DNA of 64,000 nucleotides from Paractinoplanes abujensis. Lineage in GTDB: Bacteria; Actinomycetota; Actinomycetes; Mycobacteriales; Micromonosporaceae. A model generated the notes under the pieces. That model had not been told where the DNA came from. It ran no database searches and saw only the letters and a program-made list of their open reading frames with translations. This document shows positions 55,134 to 63,843 of this stretch, in pieces (the stretch's first letter is position 1; each line of letters opens with the position of its first letter). The translations under genes were made by a program, and so were the position numbers. The stretch lies in NCBI RefSeq assembly GCF_014204895.1, contig NZ_JACHMF010000001.1, positions 3,162,001 to 3,226,000 of the forward strand, written 5' to 3'.

Positions 55134-57899
55134 CTAGGCAGTCAGCACCGGGTGGTCCTTGAGCTGGCGACGCGAGGTGACGCCGAGCTTACGGAAGATG
55201 TTGCGCAGATGCGCGTCGACGGTGCGCTTGCTGACGAACAGCTGCACGGCGGCCTCCTGGGAGGTGGCGCCCGCCGCGACCAGCCGGGCCACCGCCGACT
55301 CCTGCGGGGTGAGGGTGTCGAACGAGCGTTCCGCGCGCTGCTGCACACCGACGCCGGCCGCTCGCAACTCGTCGGCGGCCCGGCGGGCGAAGCCCTCGGC
55401 CCCCGACGCGGTGAGCAGCTCGTGGGCCTGGCGCAGCTGCCCGATGCCGTCGTTGCGCCGGCCCTTGCGGCGCAGCCACTCGCCGTAGAGCAGGTGGGCG
55501 CGGCCCCGGTACGGGATCAGCGGAGTCTCGGCCAGGCATTCGATCGCCGCCCGGAAGTGGTCCTCGACGCCGGTCACGAGACCTCGCGCGTACGCGGCGA
55601 TGCCCCGGCCCGCCTCCGTGCCGCTAGCGTCAGTACGGGTGGTCAGCGACTCCAGGGCGTGCGCGGCGACCTCGGGCTCCCGGCTGCGCACGGCCGCCTC
55701 GACCAGCTCGGCCGACGCGATCCCGGCCAGGAACAGCTGATCCGGAGCGGTGGCGGCCCGGCCCGCGGCCAGCGCCGCCGGGTAGTCCCCCAGGCCGTTG
55801 CCGAGCAGCGCGGTGATCCAGTGGACGTTCGTGACCTGCCCGCTGCCGTCGGCGGTCCGGGCCCGTTCCGCCGCGCCCAGCAGCTCCGACGTCTCGTCGC
55901 GGCGCCCGCGCAGGGCGGCCAGCTGCAGCCGCGGATAGAGCAGCGGCTGATCTCCGGCCGCGTCCGCGATCGCCGCCTCCTCGGCCAGCGCGGCCAGCGC
56001 CTTGGCCACGTCGCCGGTGAAGGTGGCGTCGGTCGCGGTCTGGGCCAGGCCGAGCCGTAACAGCGTCGGCGAGCCCGACTCGCGGCCCTGCTTGACCAGC
56101 CATTCGGCGATGGCGGCGATCGTCAGGGGATCCCACAGCTCGGTCGAGATCATGGTGGCCAGGGCCGGCCGCCGGATCCACGCGGGCCGGCGGTCGGCGT
56201 GCAGCAGCCCGGCCAGCATCGGCATCGCCACCCGGTGCTGCCCCGCCCCGAACGAGAGCAACGCGCTCAGCAGGTCCGGTTCCGGCACCGGCGGCGCCGA
56301 CCGGGCCGCGACCAGGATCTCGGGGATGAAACCGCCGCCCCGGCCGACGACCAGGCTCGCCTCCAGCGCGTCCAGATAGGACTCGCGGGACCGGCCCGCG
56401 TCCAGGGCCGCCAGCCGCCGGGCGCCCGCGGCCATCAACGCGGGCCCGGCGCCGTCACCGGGCCGGGTGAAGGCGACCCGGCCCCGCAGCAGCTCCGCGC
56501 GGGCGTGCCGGAAGTCGTCCAGCCCGGCGGTCTCGATCGTCATCAGCAGCTCACGGGCCGTGGTGCCGAGTCCCGCCTCCAGGTAGACCTGCGCCGCGTC
56601 GAGCGTACGGTCGATCCGCCGGTCCGCGTCCGGCGACAACTCGGCCGCCCGGTGCAGGAACGCGGCTGCGGCGGCCACCCCGCCCCGGGCCTGCGCCCGC
56701 GCCGCGCACCGCTGCAGATCGTCGGCGACGTCGGCGTCCGGGCTGACGGTGGCCTGGGCCCGATGCCAGGCCCGCCGGTCGGGCGCGGTCACCGGGTCGG
56801 TGATCGCGGCCAGTTCCCGATGCGCGGCCCGGCGGTCGTGGGCGCTCGCGGCCCGGTAGACGGCCGAACGGGCCAGCGGATGACAGAACCGGACCCGCGT
56901 GCCGAACTCGGCCAGTCCCGCGGCTTCGGCGTCGGCCCCGGCCCCCTCGACACCGAGCCGGCGCGCGGCCGCCCACAGCAGGGCCGGGTCGCCGGTCGGG
57001 TCGGCGCCGGCCACGGTCAGCAACAGCCGGGCGTCGCCGGGCAGCCCCCGGAAGCGCTCCTGGAACGCCTGCTCGATCCGGTTGGGCACCGAGCCCGTCG
57101 CCGGGAGCGCGAAACCGCCGGCCCGGGGCAGCTCGAGCAGGGCCAACGGGTTGCCGCCGGCCTCCGCCACCAGCCGATCCCGTACGCGTTCATCCAGGAC
57201 AAAAGGACTCCGCGCCGTCAACAGCCGGCGGGCGCTCTCGTCGCTGAGCCCACCGACGGCCAGCGCCGGCAGCGCATCCAGCTCCCCCGCGCCTGCGGCA
57301 TCCAGCGGTTGCCGGACCGCGATCAGGATGGCGATCGGGTCGGCGCCGATCCGGCGGGCCAGGAAGGCCAGCGCCCGCGACGAGGCCGGATCGAGCCAGT
57401 GCGCATCGTCGACCACGCACAGCAGGGGACGTTCGCGGGCGGCCGCGGCCACCAGTTCGAGCGCCGCCAGCCCTACCCGGAACGGATCCGGGGCCCCCGC
57501 CGTGAGCCCGAACGCCACCCGGAGCGACTCCCGGTGACGCTCCGGCAACTCGTCGGCGTGGCCCAGCACCGGCAGGCAGAGCTGGTGCAGGACGGCGTAC
57601 GGGAACTCCCGCTCGAACTCGGCCCCGGACGCCCGCACGACCTGGAAACCGGTGGCGGCCTGTTCCGCCTGGTCCAGCAGCGCGGTCTTGCCGATGCCGG
57701 CCTCGCCGGCGAGCACCAGCGCGCCGCCCACGCCCGCGGAGGCGGCCGCGATCAGCTCGGCGACCCGGCTCGTCTCCGCGGCCCGCCCGACGAGCGAGCC
57801 GTCGCCGCCCGGATGTGCGCGCTCCGGGGCCGGGCGCACGTCCTGGTGTGCGTCTCGGCGGCTGCGGGGCGCCTCGGGTCCTTGGACGGCTGGTGGCAT
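55134..57899 (-). CDS. LAL-family (large ATP-binding LuxR) transcriptional regulator
   Basis: A 921-residue regulator. The N-terminal NTPase has Walker A GEAGIGKT (65-72) and Walker B LLCVVDDAHWLD. A long helical, TPR-like central region follows, then a C-terminal LuxR helix-turn-helix (ATSQEAAVQLFVSKRTVDAH, then LRNIFRKLGV). LAL proteins are typical activators of secondary-metabolite or catabolic genes in actinomycetes. It is upstream of no biosynthetic genes in this window; neighbours are a quinone-oxidoreductase-like gene and the multicopper oxidase. ATG 57899. Confidence 0.9.
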   Translation of the reverse strand: MPPAVQGPEAPRSRRDAHQDVRPAPERAHPGGDGSLVGRAAETSRVAELIAAASAGVGGALVLAGEAGIGKTALLDQAEQAATGFQVVRASGAEFEREFPYAVLHQLCLPVLGHADELPERHRESLRVAFGLTAGAPDPFRVGLAALELVAAAARERPLLCVVDDAHWLDPASSRALAFLARRIGADPIAILIAVRQPLDAAGAGELDALPALAVGGLSDESARRLLTARSPFVLDERVRDRLVAEAGGNPLALLELPRAGGFALPATGSVPNRIEQAFQERFRGLPGDARLLLTVAGADPTGDPALLWAAARRLGVEGAGADAEAAGLAEFGTRVRFCHPLARSAVYRAASAHDRRAAHRELAAITDPVTAPDRRAWHRAQATVSPDADVADDLQRCAARAQARGGVAAAAAFLHRAAELSPDADRRIDRTLDAAQVYLEAGLGTTARELLMTIETAGLDDFRHARAELLRGRVAFTRPGDGAGPALMAAGARRLAALDAGRSRESYLDALEASLVVGRGGGFIPEILVAARSAPPVPEPDLLSALLSFGAGQHRVAMPMLAGLLHADRRPAWIRRPALATMISTELWDPLTIAAIAEWLVKQGRESGSPTLLRLGLAQTATDATFTGDVAKALAALAEEAAIADAAGDQPLLYPRLQLAALRGRRDETSELLGAAERARTADGSGQVTNVHWITALLGNGLGDYPAALAAGRAATAPDQLFLAGIASAELVEAAVRSREPEVAAHALESLTTRTDASGTEAGRGIAAYARGLVTGVEDHFRAAIECLAETPLIPYRGRAHLLYGEWLRRKGRRNDGIGQLRQAHELLTASGAEGFARRAADELRAAGVGVQQRAERSFDTLTPQESAVARLVAAGATSQEAAVQLFVSKRTVDAHLRNIFRKLGVTSRRQLKDHPVLTA

Positions 57900-57963
57900 G
57901 AGCCAAACGGTAGTTGATCGCCGCCGCTGGGCCTGTCCTGCCGATCACGTGGCAGGACGGGGC

Positions 57964-58836
57964 CTATACGACCACCACGATCTTGCCCTGGCTGTGGCCC
58001 CGCTCGGCGTGGGCGTGGGCGTCGGCGATCTTCTCCAGCGGGTAGCTCGCCTCGACGCGGGGCGTGTAGTCGCCGGCCTGGCCCAGCCACGACACCTCGG
58101 CCAGATGGGCGGAGGCCCGCGCCAGCGGCTCGACCAGCGTGACCCCCAGGGTGGCCGCGTTGTAGTCGGCCACCGTCGCGACTCGGGCCGCGTTCCCGGT
58201 CAGGGCGACGAGCTCGGCCAGTGTGCCCGCGCCCGCGGTGTCCAGGGCCAGCTCGATCCCGCCGGGCGTCTCCCCGTACGCGACCGGCACGGCGCCCAGC
58301 GTGCGCAGGTAGTCGTGGTGCTCGGCGCGGGCCCGGCCGACGACCCGGGCGCCCCGGGCCAGCGCGATCTGCACGGCGGCCGATCCGACGCCACCGGCCG
58401 CGCCTTCGACCAGGAGCGTACGGCCGTCGAGGTCACCCAGGGCCTCGAGCCCGGCCATCGCCGTGACCGACACCAGCCCCGCCGCGGCGCCCTGCTCGAA
58501 CGACCACGGGCCGGGCAGCCGGGCCGAGAACGGCAGCACAGCGAACTCGGCCGCCCCGGCGCGGGTCAGCCCGAACACGCGGTCACCGGCCCCCACCCCG
58601 GTCACCTGGTCGCCGACCTCGTCGACCACTCCCGCCGCGTCGGCGCCCGGGATCGCCGGGAACGTGGTCGGGATCGCCGCCGCCAGATGCCCGGCCCGAA
58701 CCTTCCAGTCGATCGGGTTGACGCTCGTCGCGACCACTCTGATGCGCACCTCGCCGGGACCGGCGTGGGGTTCCGCCACGTCCTCGAGCGTGAGCACGCC
58801 CGGTTCGCCGTACCGGTGAAAACGTACCGCCCGCAC
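57964..58836 (-). CDS. NADP-dependent quinone-oxidoreductase-like enzyme
   Basis: A 290-residue MDR-family enzyme: MRAVRFHRYGEPGVLTLEDV, SVNPIDWKVRAGHL, GADAAGVVDEVG and the cofactor loop LVEGAAGGVGSAAVQIALARGA. No zinc ligands. Such enzymes reduce quinones or alpha,beta-unsaturated carbonyls. GTG start at 58836, 3 bp after the upstream Dabb-domain gene, so the two form an operon. It ends 65 bp before the LAL regulator gene on the same strand. Confidence 0.85.
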   Translation of the reverse strand: MRAVRFHRYGEPGVLTLEDVAEPHAGPGEVRIRVVATSVNPIDWKVRAGHLAAAIPTTFPAIPGADAAGVVDEVGDQVTGVGAGDRVFGLTRAGAAEFAVLPFSARLPGPWSFEQGAAAGLVSVTAMAGLEALGDLDGRTLLVEGAAGGVGSAAVQIALARGARVVGRARAEHHDYLRTLGAVPVAYGETPGGIELALDTAGAGTLAELVALTGNAARVATVADYNAATLGVTLVEPLARASAHLAEVSWLGQAGDYTPRVEASYPLEKIADAHAHAERGHSQGKIVVVV

Positions 58837-58839
58837 GGG

Positions 58840-59253
58840 TCAGCCCTCCAGCCCGGAGCCGGTGAACTCGGGCAGGTCCCGGACGAGCCGGGCCAGCGCC
58901 GGCAGCTCGGCGTAACGCCGCTGATGCAGGGCCGCGACCTTGATGCCGAACTCGGGATCCGGGTCGTCGGTGGTGTCGTACGTCAGGAACTTCTCGACCA
59001 GCGGCAGCCCGATCTCGTCGGAGCGCAGGTGCGCCGGGTGCATCAGGTACGACCAGTAGCCGTCGAGGTCGTCGAAGACGAACGTGGCACCCCAGTCGAA
59101 GTCGCCCCCGATCTCCCGGCCGACCAGGTAGTGCTTGACGGCGGCGATCTCGCGGCCCTGGTGGCGCAGGCTTTCGAGCAGTTCGGCCTGCTGCGCCTCG
59201 GTGACGCCGGCCTTCAGCACGCTCCGGAAGTGGTGATAGATCATGCCCGGCAT
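58840..59253 (-). CDS. Dabb-domain (stress-responsive A/B barrel) protein
   Basis: A 137-residue protein (or 134 if started at ATG 59244). MIYHHFRSVLKAGVTEAQQA, VKHYLVGREIGGDFDWGATF and LDGYWSYLMHPAHLR are the Dabb ferredoxin-like fold pattern, with the conserved His near the end of YLMHPAH. Members include small monooxygenases or cyclases. Co-transcribed with the NADP-dependent enzyme that follows. Function not known. Confidence 0.78.
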   Translation of the reverse strand: MPGMIYHHFRSVLKAGVTEAQQAELLESLRHQGREIAAVKHYLVGREIGGDFDWGATFVFDDLDGYWSYLMHPAHLRSDEIGLPLVEKFLTYDTTDDPDPEFGIKVAALHQRRYAELPALARLVRDLPEFTGSGLEG

Positions 59254-59313
59254 CCTCGCGGCGCCGGACCGGCGGGCGCATCGGCAACGGCTGCCTAGGT
59301 AAAGTGCACCGCA

Positions 59314-59379
59314 TGTCGAGTCCCGAGTCGGACACAGCGGGGGCTGCCGGTCACTCCGTCAGCCCCGTGAACCGCTGAT
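59314..59379 (+). CDS. Candidate 21-residue leader peptide upstream of a Cmx-like exporter
   Basis: ATG 59314 to TGA 59379 reads MSSPESDTAGAAGHSVSPVN plus Arg. Inside it GGGGCTG (59340-59346) and CAGCCCC (59360-59366) form a 7-bp stem with a 13-base loop. Chloramphenicol exporter genes of this family in other bacteria are induced by translational attenuation at a short leader; a similar role here is a guess. No strong ribosome site is evident. Confidence 0.3.
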
Positions 59380-59459
59380 TCGCTGAGCCCAGCCGTTCTG
59401 CGGGCCGCTGGCCGTGGTGACGAGAAGACCCTCGTTGATCTCTCACCTCGGAGCACTCG

Positions 59460-60632
59460 ATGCCCTTCGCCCTCTATCTGCTCGCCCTGGCCGTCTTCGT
59501 CATGGGCACCTCGGAATTCATGCTCGCGGGCCTGCTGCCCGCCATCGCCGCCGACCTCGAAGTCACCGTCGGCACCGCAGGCCTGCTCACCTCGGCCTTC
59601 GCCGCCGGCATGGTGGTCGGCGCACCCGCCACCGCCGCCTTCGCGCGCCGCTGGCCGCCCCGGCTCACCCTGGTGGCGTGCCTCTTCGTGTTCGCGGGGT
59701 GTCACGTCGCCGGCGCGCTCACCCCGGCGTTCCCGATTCTGCTGGCCACACGAGTCGTGGCCGCGCTGGCCAACGCGGGCTTCCTCGCGGTCGCGCTGAG
59801 CACGGCCACCGCCCTCGTGCCACCCGGCCGGAAGGGACGCGCCCTGGCCGTGGTGCTCTCGGGCACCACGATCGCCACCGTCGCCGGGGTGCCGGCCGGT
59901 GCGCTGCTCGGCACCGGCCTGGGCTGGCGCGCCACGTTCTGGGCGGTCGCCCTGCTGTGTGTGCCCGCCGCCTTCGGCATCTCCCGGCGGCCGGCCGGCG
60001 CGGACGACGGGTCCGCGCCGGACCTGGCCGACGAGGTCCGCCAGTTGGGCTCGCCCCGGCTCGTCCTGGCGCTGCTGCTCGCCGCGCTGGTCAACGGCGG
60101 CACTTTCGCCGCCTTCACGTTCCTGGCGCCGGTCGCGACCGGGGTCGCCGGGCTGGGCGAAGCCTGGATCGCCGTCGTGCTGGTGCTGTTCGGCGCCGGA
60201 TCGTTCCTCGGTGTGGTGATCGCCGGTCGGCTGTCGGACCGGCGGCCCGGTCTCGTGATCGGGGTGGGCGGCCCGCTGCTGGCGGCCGGTTGGAGCGCGC
60301 TGGCCCTGACGGCGGCGCATCCGGCGGTTTTCCTCACCCTGGCCCTCACGCAGGGTGGGCTGAGCTTCGCGGTCGGCAGCACACTGATCACCCGAGTCCT
60401 GTACGCCGCCACGGGCGCGCCGACGATGGGCGGGGCGTACGCGACGGCCGCGCTCAACGCCGGCGCCGCCGCCGGGCCGGCGCTCGCGGCGGCCGTGCTC
60501 GCGACCGGCGCCGGGGTGACCGCTCCCGTCTGGGTCGCCGTGGCGCTGACCGCCGCAGCCCTCGCGGTGAAATTTGCTCCCTGGTGGACAGGGAGCCGCC
60601 GGCCGGACCCGATCAAGCGGCCGCGGCTATAG
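59460..60632 (+). CDS. Cmx/Cml-type MFS efflux protein (possible chloramphenicol exporter)
   Basis: A 390-residue, 12-helix MFS protein. MPFALYLLALAVFVMGTSEF, MLAGLLPAIAADLEVTVGTA and TSAFAAGMVVGAPATAAFA are highly characteristic of the Cmx/Cml chloramphenicol exporter group; ARRWPPRLTLVACLFVF and GALLGTGLGWRATFWAV fit as well. Related members transport arabinose-like sugars or other drugs, so chloramphenicol is not certain. ATG 59460 with CGGAG upstream. The 206-bp region before it may hold a leader peptide. Confidence 0.82.
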   Translation: MPFALYLLALAVFVMGTSEFMLAGLLPAIAADLEVTVGTAGLLTSAFAAGMVVGAPATAAFARRWPPRLTLVACLFVFAGCHVAGALTPAFPILLATRVVAALANAGFLAVALSTATALVPPGRKGRALAVVLSGTTIATVAGVPAGALLGTGLGWRATFWAVALLCVPAAFGISRRPAGADDGSAPDLADEVRQLGSPRLVLALLLAALVNGGTFAAFTFLAPVATGVAGLGEAWIAVVLVLFGAGSFLGVVIAGRLSDRRPGLVIGVGGPLLAAGWSALALTAAHPAVFLTLALTQGGLSFAVGSTLITRVLYAATGAPTMGGAYATAALNAGAAAGPALAAAVLATGAGVTAPVWVAVALTAAALAVKFAPWWTGSRRPDPIKRPRL

Positions 60633-60667
60633 CATCCGGCGCACCGACGAAACGGGGGCTACCTGCT

Positions 60668-60844
60668 ATGAAGTCCACACTGCATCGCACCATCAGCACG
60701 CTGGCCGTGACCGGAGCGCTCGTGGTGACCACCGGGGCCGTCGGCGCCGCGGCGGCGGCGGTCGACGCCAAACCGCTGCGAGCCGAGCTCGGGCCCGGCT
60801 CCGCCACGGTTCAGGTGGTGGCCAAGCCACTGCGGGCCGAGTGA
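60668..60844 (+). CDS. 58-residue exported peptide with duplicated AKPLRAE motif
   Basis: A tiny secreted protein. MKSTLHRTISTLAVTGALVV and a following Ala-rich segment (to about residue 31) form a signal peptide with a likely AAAAA-V cleavage region. The mature part of about 27 residues contains AKPLRAE twice, once near its start and again as the very C-terminus, separated by LGPGSATVQVV. No Cys. The family is unknown. A signal peptide plus a repeated heptapeptide suggests a secreted signalling or surface peptide. The hairpin directly downstream supports it as an independent gene. Confidence 0.6.
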   Translation: MKSTLHRTISTLAVTGALVVTTGAVGAAAAAVDAKPLRAELGPGSATVQVVAKPLRAE

Positions 60845-60851
60845 TCCGGGA

Positions 60852-60880
60852 CCGCCGCCCCGTGACACGCGGGGCGGCGG
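60852..60880. terminator. Hairpin between the small exported peptide and RTX-like genes
   Basis: CCGCCGCCCCG (60852-60862) and CGGGGCGGCGG (60870-60880) make a perfect 11-bp stem with a 7-base loop, 7 bp after the peptide stop and 7 bp from the end of the convergent RTX-like gene. It serves both. Confidence 0.75.
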
Positions 60881-60887
60881 GCTCCGG

Positions 60888-62090
60888 TCAGGAGAGCAAG
60901 CGCTCGCAGCCGACCAGCGTGTCGCCGGGGTCGTGGCCGCACTCGTCGCCGTCGGCCGTGGTGTTCGCGCCGCCGTCGACCACGTCGGTGGTGGCTTTGT
61001 CGAAGATGTCCCAGCCGCGCAGCAGGTCGTCGCCGGCCTCGCCGTAGAGCTTGTCGCGACCCTGGTCACCGCTCAGGTCGTCGCGGCCCGCGCCGCCGCG
61101 GATCACGTCGTTGCCCTCGCCGCCCGAGATCACGTTGGCCGCGGCGTTGCCGGTCAGCACGTCGTTGCCGCGTCCGCCCTCGAGGGTCTCGACGTCGGCC
61201 CCCACCAGGTCGCGCTCGCCGGCCTGCCCGTCGTCGGCCACCCCGTCCAGGTCGACGGTCACCGCCTTGACGTGGCTCGAGTAGTCGACGTGATCACGGC
61301 CCGGGCCGCCCCGCATGACGTCCCGGTCGATCTCGGCCGCGACGAACTCGCCGCTCAGCCAGTCGTCGCCGCTGCCCGCGTCGAGCAGGTCGCGGCCGCG
61401 CTCGCCGTACAGGCTGTCGTTGCCCGGCCCGCCGTACAGGTGGTCGCCCGCGGGGCCGCCGCGCAGCGAATCGTTGCCGTTGCCGCCGTAGAGCCGGTCG
61501 GCGCCCGTGCCCGGCTCGCCGCCCACACCGTGCTCGCCGAAGATCGCGTCGTTGCCGTCGCCGCCCGAGAGCGCGTCGTTGCCGCCGCCGCCCTGCAGCC
61601 GGTCGTTGCCGCCGAGCCCCCAGACGGCGTCGTTGCCGGCCGGCCCGCCGGTGATCGGGTCGCCCTCGAGGATGTCCGCCTTGGGCCCGCCGGTGATCCG
61701 GTCGCTGCCGTATCCCCCGTACGCGGTCATCGACAGGTCGCTCTTGTTGACGATGGTGTCGTTGCCCTCGTACGTGTAGATCGCGACCCGGGTCGGCGCG
61801 GCCTTCGTGGTGCACCGGGCCTTGGTCTTGTCCCCGCTGACCAGCACGCACCCGGTGCCGGCCTTGATCGCGACCACGTCGTCGACGGTGACCGTCCGCC
61901 CCGAACGCGTGACGACCACATTGTTGCTGGTCTTGGCGGCCTGCATCTCGGCCGCCTTGTACTGCACCAGCGTGCCCGCGATCGACGCGATCCCCGGCAC
62001 CGTCGCGGCGTCGGCCGGCAGCACGACCACCCCGACCCCCACCGCGGCCAGCACTGCCACTCCGGCCCCCGCAAACCAAGCTTTTCGCAC
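60888..62090 (-). CDS. Secreted RTX-like (hemolysin-type calcium-binding repeat) protein
   Basis: A 400-residue exported protein. A signal peptide (about 3-28, ending ADA) is followed by a region with two cysteines ([13 protein letters not shown]). From about residue 115 many GGxGNDxLxGG nonapeptides follow ([33 protein letters not shown]), which bind calcium and form a parallel beta-roll. It has no catalytic domain, so probably a structural or adhesive surface protein. GTG start at 62090 is preceded at once by a -10 box, suggesting a leaderless mRNA. Confidence 0.85.
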   Translation of the reverse strand: MRKAWFAGAGVAVLAAVGVGVVVLPADAATVPGIASIAGTLVQYKAAEMQAAKTSNNVVVTRSGRTVTVDDVVAIKAGTGCVLVSGDKTKARCTTKAAPTRVAIYTYEGNDTIVNKSDLSMTAYGGYGSDRITGGPKADILEGDPITGGPAGNDAVWGLGGNDRLQGGGGNDALSGGDGNDAIFGEHGVGGEPGTGADRLYGGNGNDSLRGGPAGDHLYGGPGNDSLYGERGRDLLDAGSGDDWLSGEFVAAEIDRDVMRGGPGRDHVDYSSHVKAVTVDLDGVADDGQAGERDLVGADVETLEGGRGNDVLTGNAAANVISGGEGNDVIRGGAGRDDLSGDQGRDKLYGEAGDDLLRGWDIFDKATTDVVDGGANTTADGDECGHDPGDTLVGCERLLS

Positions 62091-62096
62091 GCGCGG

Positions 62097-62102
62097 ATAG
62101 TA
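62097..62102 (-). promoter_or_regulatory. -10 box for a probably leaderless RTX-gene transcript
   Basis: TACTAT on the minus strand ends 6 bp before the GTG start at 62090. There is no Shine-Dalgarno sequence before that start. The arrangement matches that upstream of trkH (TATAAC, 6 bp before ATG). Confidence 0.5.
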
Positions 62103-62303
62103 GACCCCGGCCTCGAGCGCACCCGAAGCGGCCGCATCGATCGGCATGCTTTCGGGGCCACCGCCGACGCGCAGGATTCCCTCGCGCTCGGTCCGGCCGT
62201 ACGCGATAAGCTCGGCACCACGAATTAGGACGGAGACGGAACCGCGGGGTGACTCCATCCGTTACCCTGCGAGACTGCACCGCTGATTTCGGGAGTTGCC
62301 TGT

Positions 62304-62798
62304 ATGAAGAAGTCCCTTGTCGCGCTGATCGTCGTGGCCGTGTCCGGCACGACGGCCGCCGTCGCCGGCACCGCCGCCGCTCAGGAGCGCCCCGCCCCGG
62401 CCGTTGTCCGGGCCGCGCCCGCCCCGGTCGCCGCCGCCCCGGCAGCCGAAGCCGCTGACAAGGGCCTCACGTATGCGCAGTCGGGCCAGGTCGTCACGGT
62501 CAAGAAGGGCCGGACCCGGGTCGCCACCGTCACGCTGACCTCGGCCAAGTACGCGGCGAAGTCCGCCTCGGCCGTTCTCACGGTCAAGGCGGACCGCCCG
62601 TTCACGATCGACCCGGCGCTGTTCACCGTCTACGACCTCGAGGGCTGGGAGAACGACCCGGCCCAGACCAAGCCCGTGCGGTTCGGCGCCGGCACCGGCA
62701 CCCTCAAGCTCACGTTCCCCAAGACCCACGCCCGCCCGATGGCGCTGGGCTGGGTCCCCCAGCTCGACCGCGAGGCCGCCGCGGTCTGGGAGCGCTGA
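62304..62798 (+). CDS. Secreted protein of unknown function
   Basis: A 164-residue exported protein. The signal peptide covers about 1-26 (MKKSLVALIVVAVSGTTAAV to AAAQ), followed by an Ala/Pro-rich spacer. The folded part (about 53-164) includes GLTYAQSGQVVTVKKGRTRV and LFTVYDLEGWENDPAQTKPV, a beta-rich pattern without catalytic motifs. Its last 89 bp are overlapped by the convergent LysR-type gene. No family recognised. Confidence 0.75.
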   Translation: MKKSLVALIVVAVSGTTAAVAGTAAAQERPAPAVVRAAPAPVAAAPAAEAADKGLTYAQSGQVVTVKKGRTRVATVTLTSAKYAAKSASAVLTVKADRPFTIDPALFTVYDLEGWENDPAQTKPVRFGAGTGTLKLTFPKTHARPMALGWVPQLDREAAAVWER

Positions 62799-63723
62799 TC
62801 GCCCAGCTCGGCTTCCACGTCGCGGGCCTGTCGTGACTCGTCGTCGCGTCGGCGAGGTGCCGCCGGAAGGCCGTCAGCGCCGGATGGGCGTTGTCGCGCT
62901 GCCACAGCAGTGAGTGCGGATAGACGGGGGCCGGATCGGTCACGGGGATGCGGCGCAGGTCGTGGCCGGCCGGCCAGACCAGCCGGGTCTGCGCCCCGAT
63001 GAAGGTGGCCAGGGCCGGGGTGTCGGCGACGGTGTCGAGCAGCGCGTCGGCGCCCAGGTTGGGGCCGGTGGCCTCGATGGTGAGGCCGAACTCGGCCACG
63101 AGGTCGTCGTAGTAGGCGGTCCACTCCGTGCCGGGGGTGAGGCCCGGCATCCAGATGCGATGACCGGTCAGCTGCGCGATCGTCACCGACCGGGCCGGCG
63201 CCAACGGGTGGGCGGGGCCGGTGAGCAGTTCGAGCGGCTCGTCGAGCACCGGGACCACGTCGATGTCCTCGGGCAGGGGATTCCCGGGCATGGTGACGGC
63301 GCGGAACGACGCATCGATCGCCCCCGAGCGCAGGGCCGCCACGGCGGCGTCCACCTCGAACAGTTTCAGCACGTCGAGCTCGATCTCCGGATGCGCCCGG
63401 TGGAAGCCGCGCAACAGGCCGGCCGGGGCCAGACGCGAGGCGATCACGTCGACGCGCAGCGGGCGGTTCCCGGGGCGTACGGAATCCGCGGCCCGCTCGG
63501 CCACGCGGAGCAGGTCACGGGCGTGCGGCAGGAACGCCTGACCGTCGATGGTGAGCCGGGCGCCGCGCGGCGTGCGGGTGAACAGCCGCACCCCGAGGGC
63601 GCGTTCCAGCGCGGCGATGCGTTTGGAGACGGCCTGCTGGCTGATCGACAGTTCGGCCGCCGTCTCCTGGAACCGCCCCACGCCGACGGCCGTGACGAAG
63701 GTGCGTACCGCATCGAGGTCCAT
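62710..63723 (-). CDS. LysR-family transcriptional regulator
   Basis: A 337-residue regulator. The N-terminal helix-turn-helix is standard (FQETAAELSISQQAVSKRIA, then ALERALGVRLFTRT) and the substrate domain runs from about 90 to 295. The last 30-40 residues (PRPRRPRGRAGGPSPAPSGG) are low-complexity and are encoded antisense to the secreted-protein gene, so the original stop has probably been lost. ATG 63723. It is divergent from an MFS gene that starts at 63844 and may control it. Confidence 0.87.
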   Translation of the reverse strand: MDLDAVRTFVTAVGVGRFQETAAELSISQQAVSKRIAALERALGVRLFTRTPRGARLTIDGQAFLPHARDLLRVAERAADSVRPGNRPLRVDVIASRLAPAGLLRGFHRAHPEIELDVLKLFEVDAAVAALRSGAIDASFRAVTMPGNPLPEDIDVVPVLDEPLELLTGPAHPLAPARSVTIAQLTGHRIWMPGLTPGTEWTAYYDDLVAEFGLTIEATGPNLGADALLDTVADTPALATFIGAQTRLVWPAGHDLRRIPVTDPAPVYPHSLLWQRDNAHPALTAFRRHLADATTSHDRPATWKPSWAISAPRPRRPRGRAGGPSPAPSGGRGSWGT

Positions 63724-63843
63724 GACGCCGGACCCTACGCCCACAACCATGGGTTGTGCGGAAGTGGTGTCTCGGTTGTTTGATCCCCTGCTGCCCGCCC
63801 TGGTCTGATCTGAGCGGTCAACGTCGGGTGGATCGCGGGGGGC

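Noticed and set aside
52202..60632. A secondary-metabolite cluster around the LAL regulator
   Set aside because: There are redox enzymes, an exporter and a LAL protein, but no PKS, NRPS, terpene or RiPP biosynthetic gene in the window.
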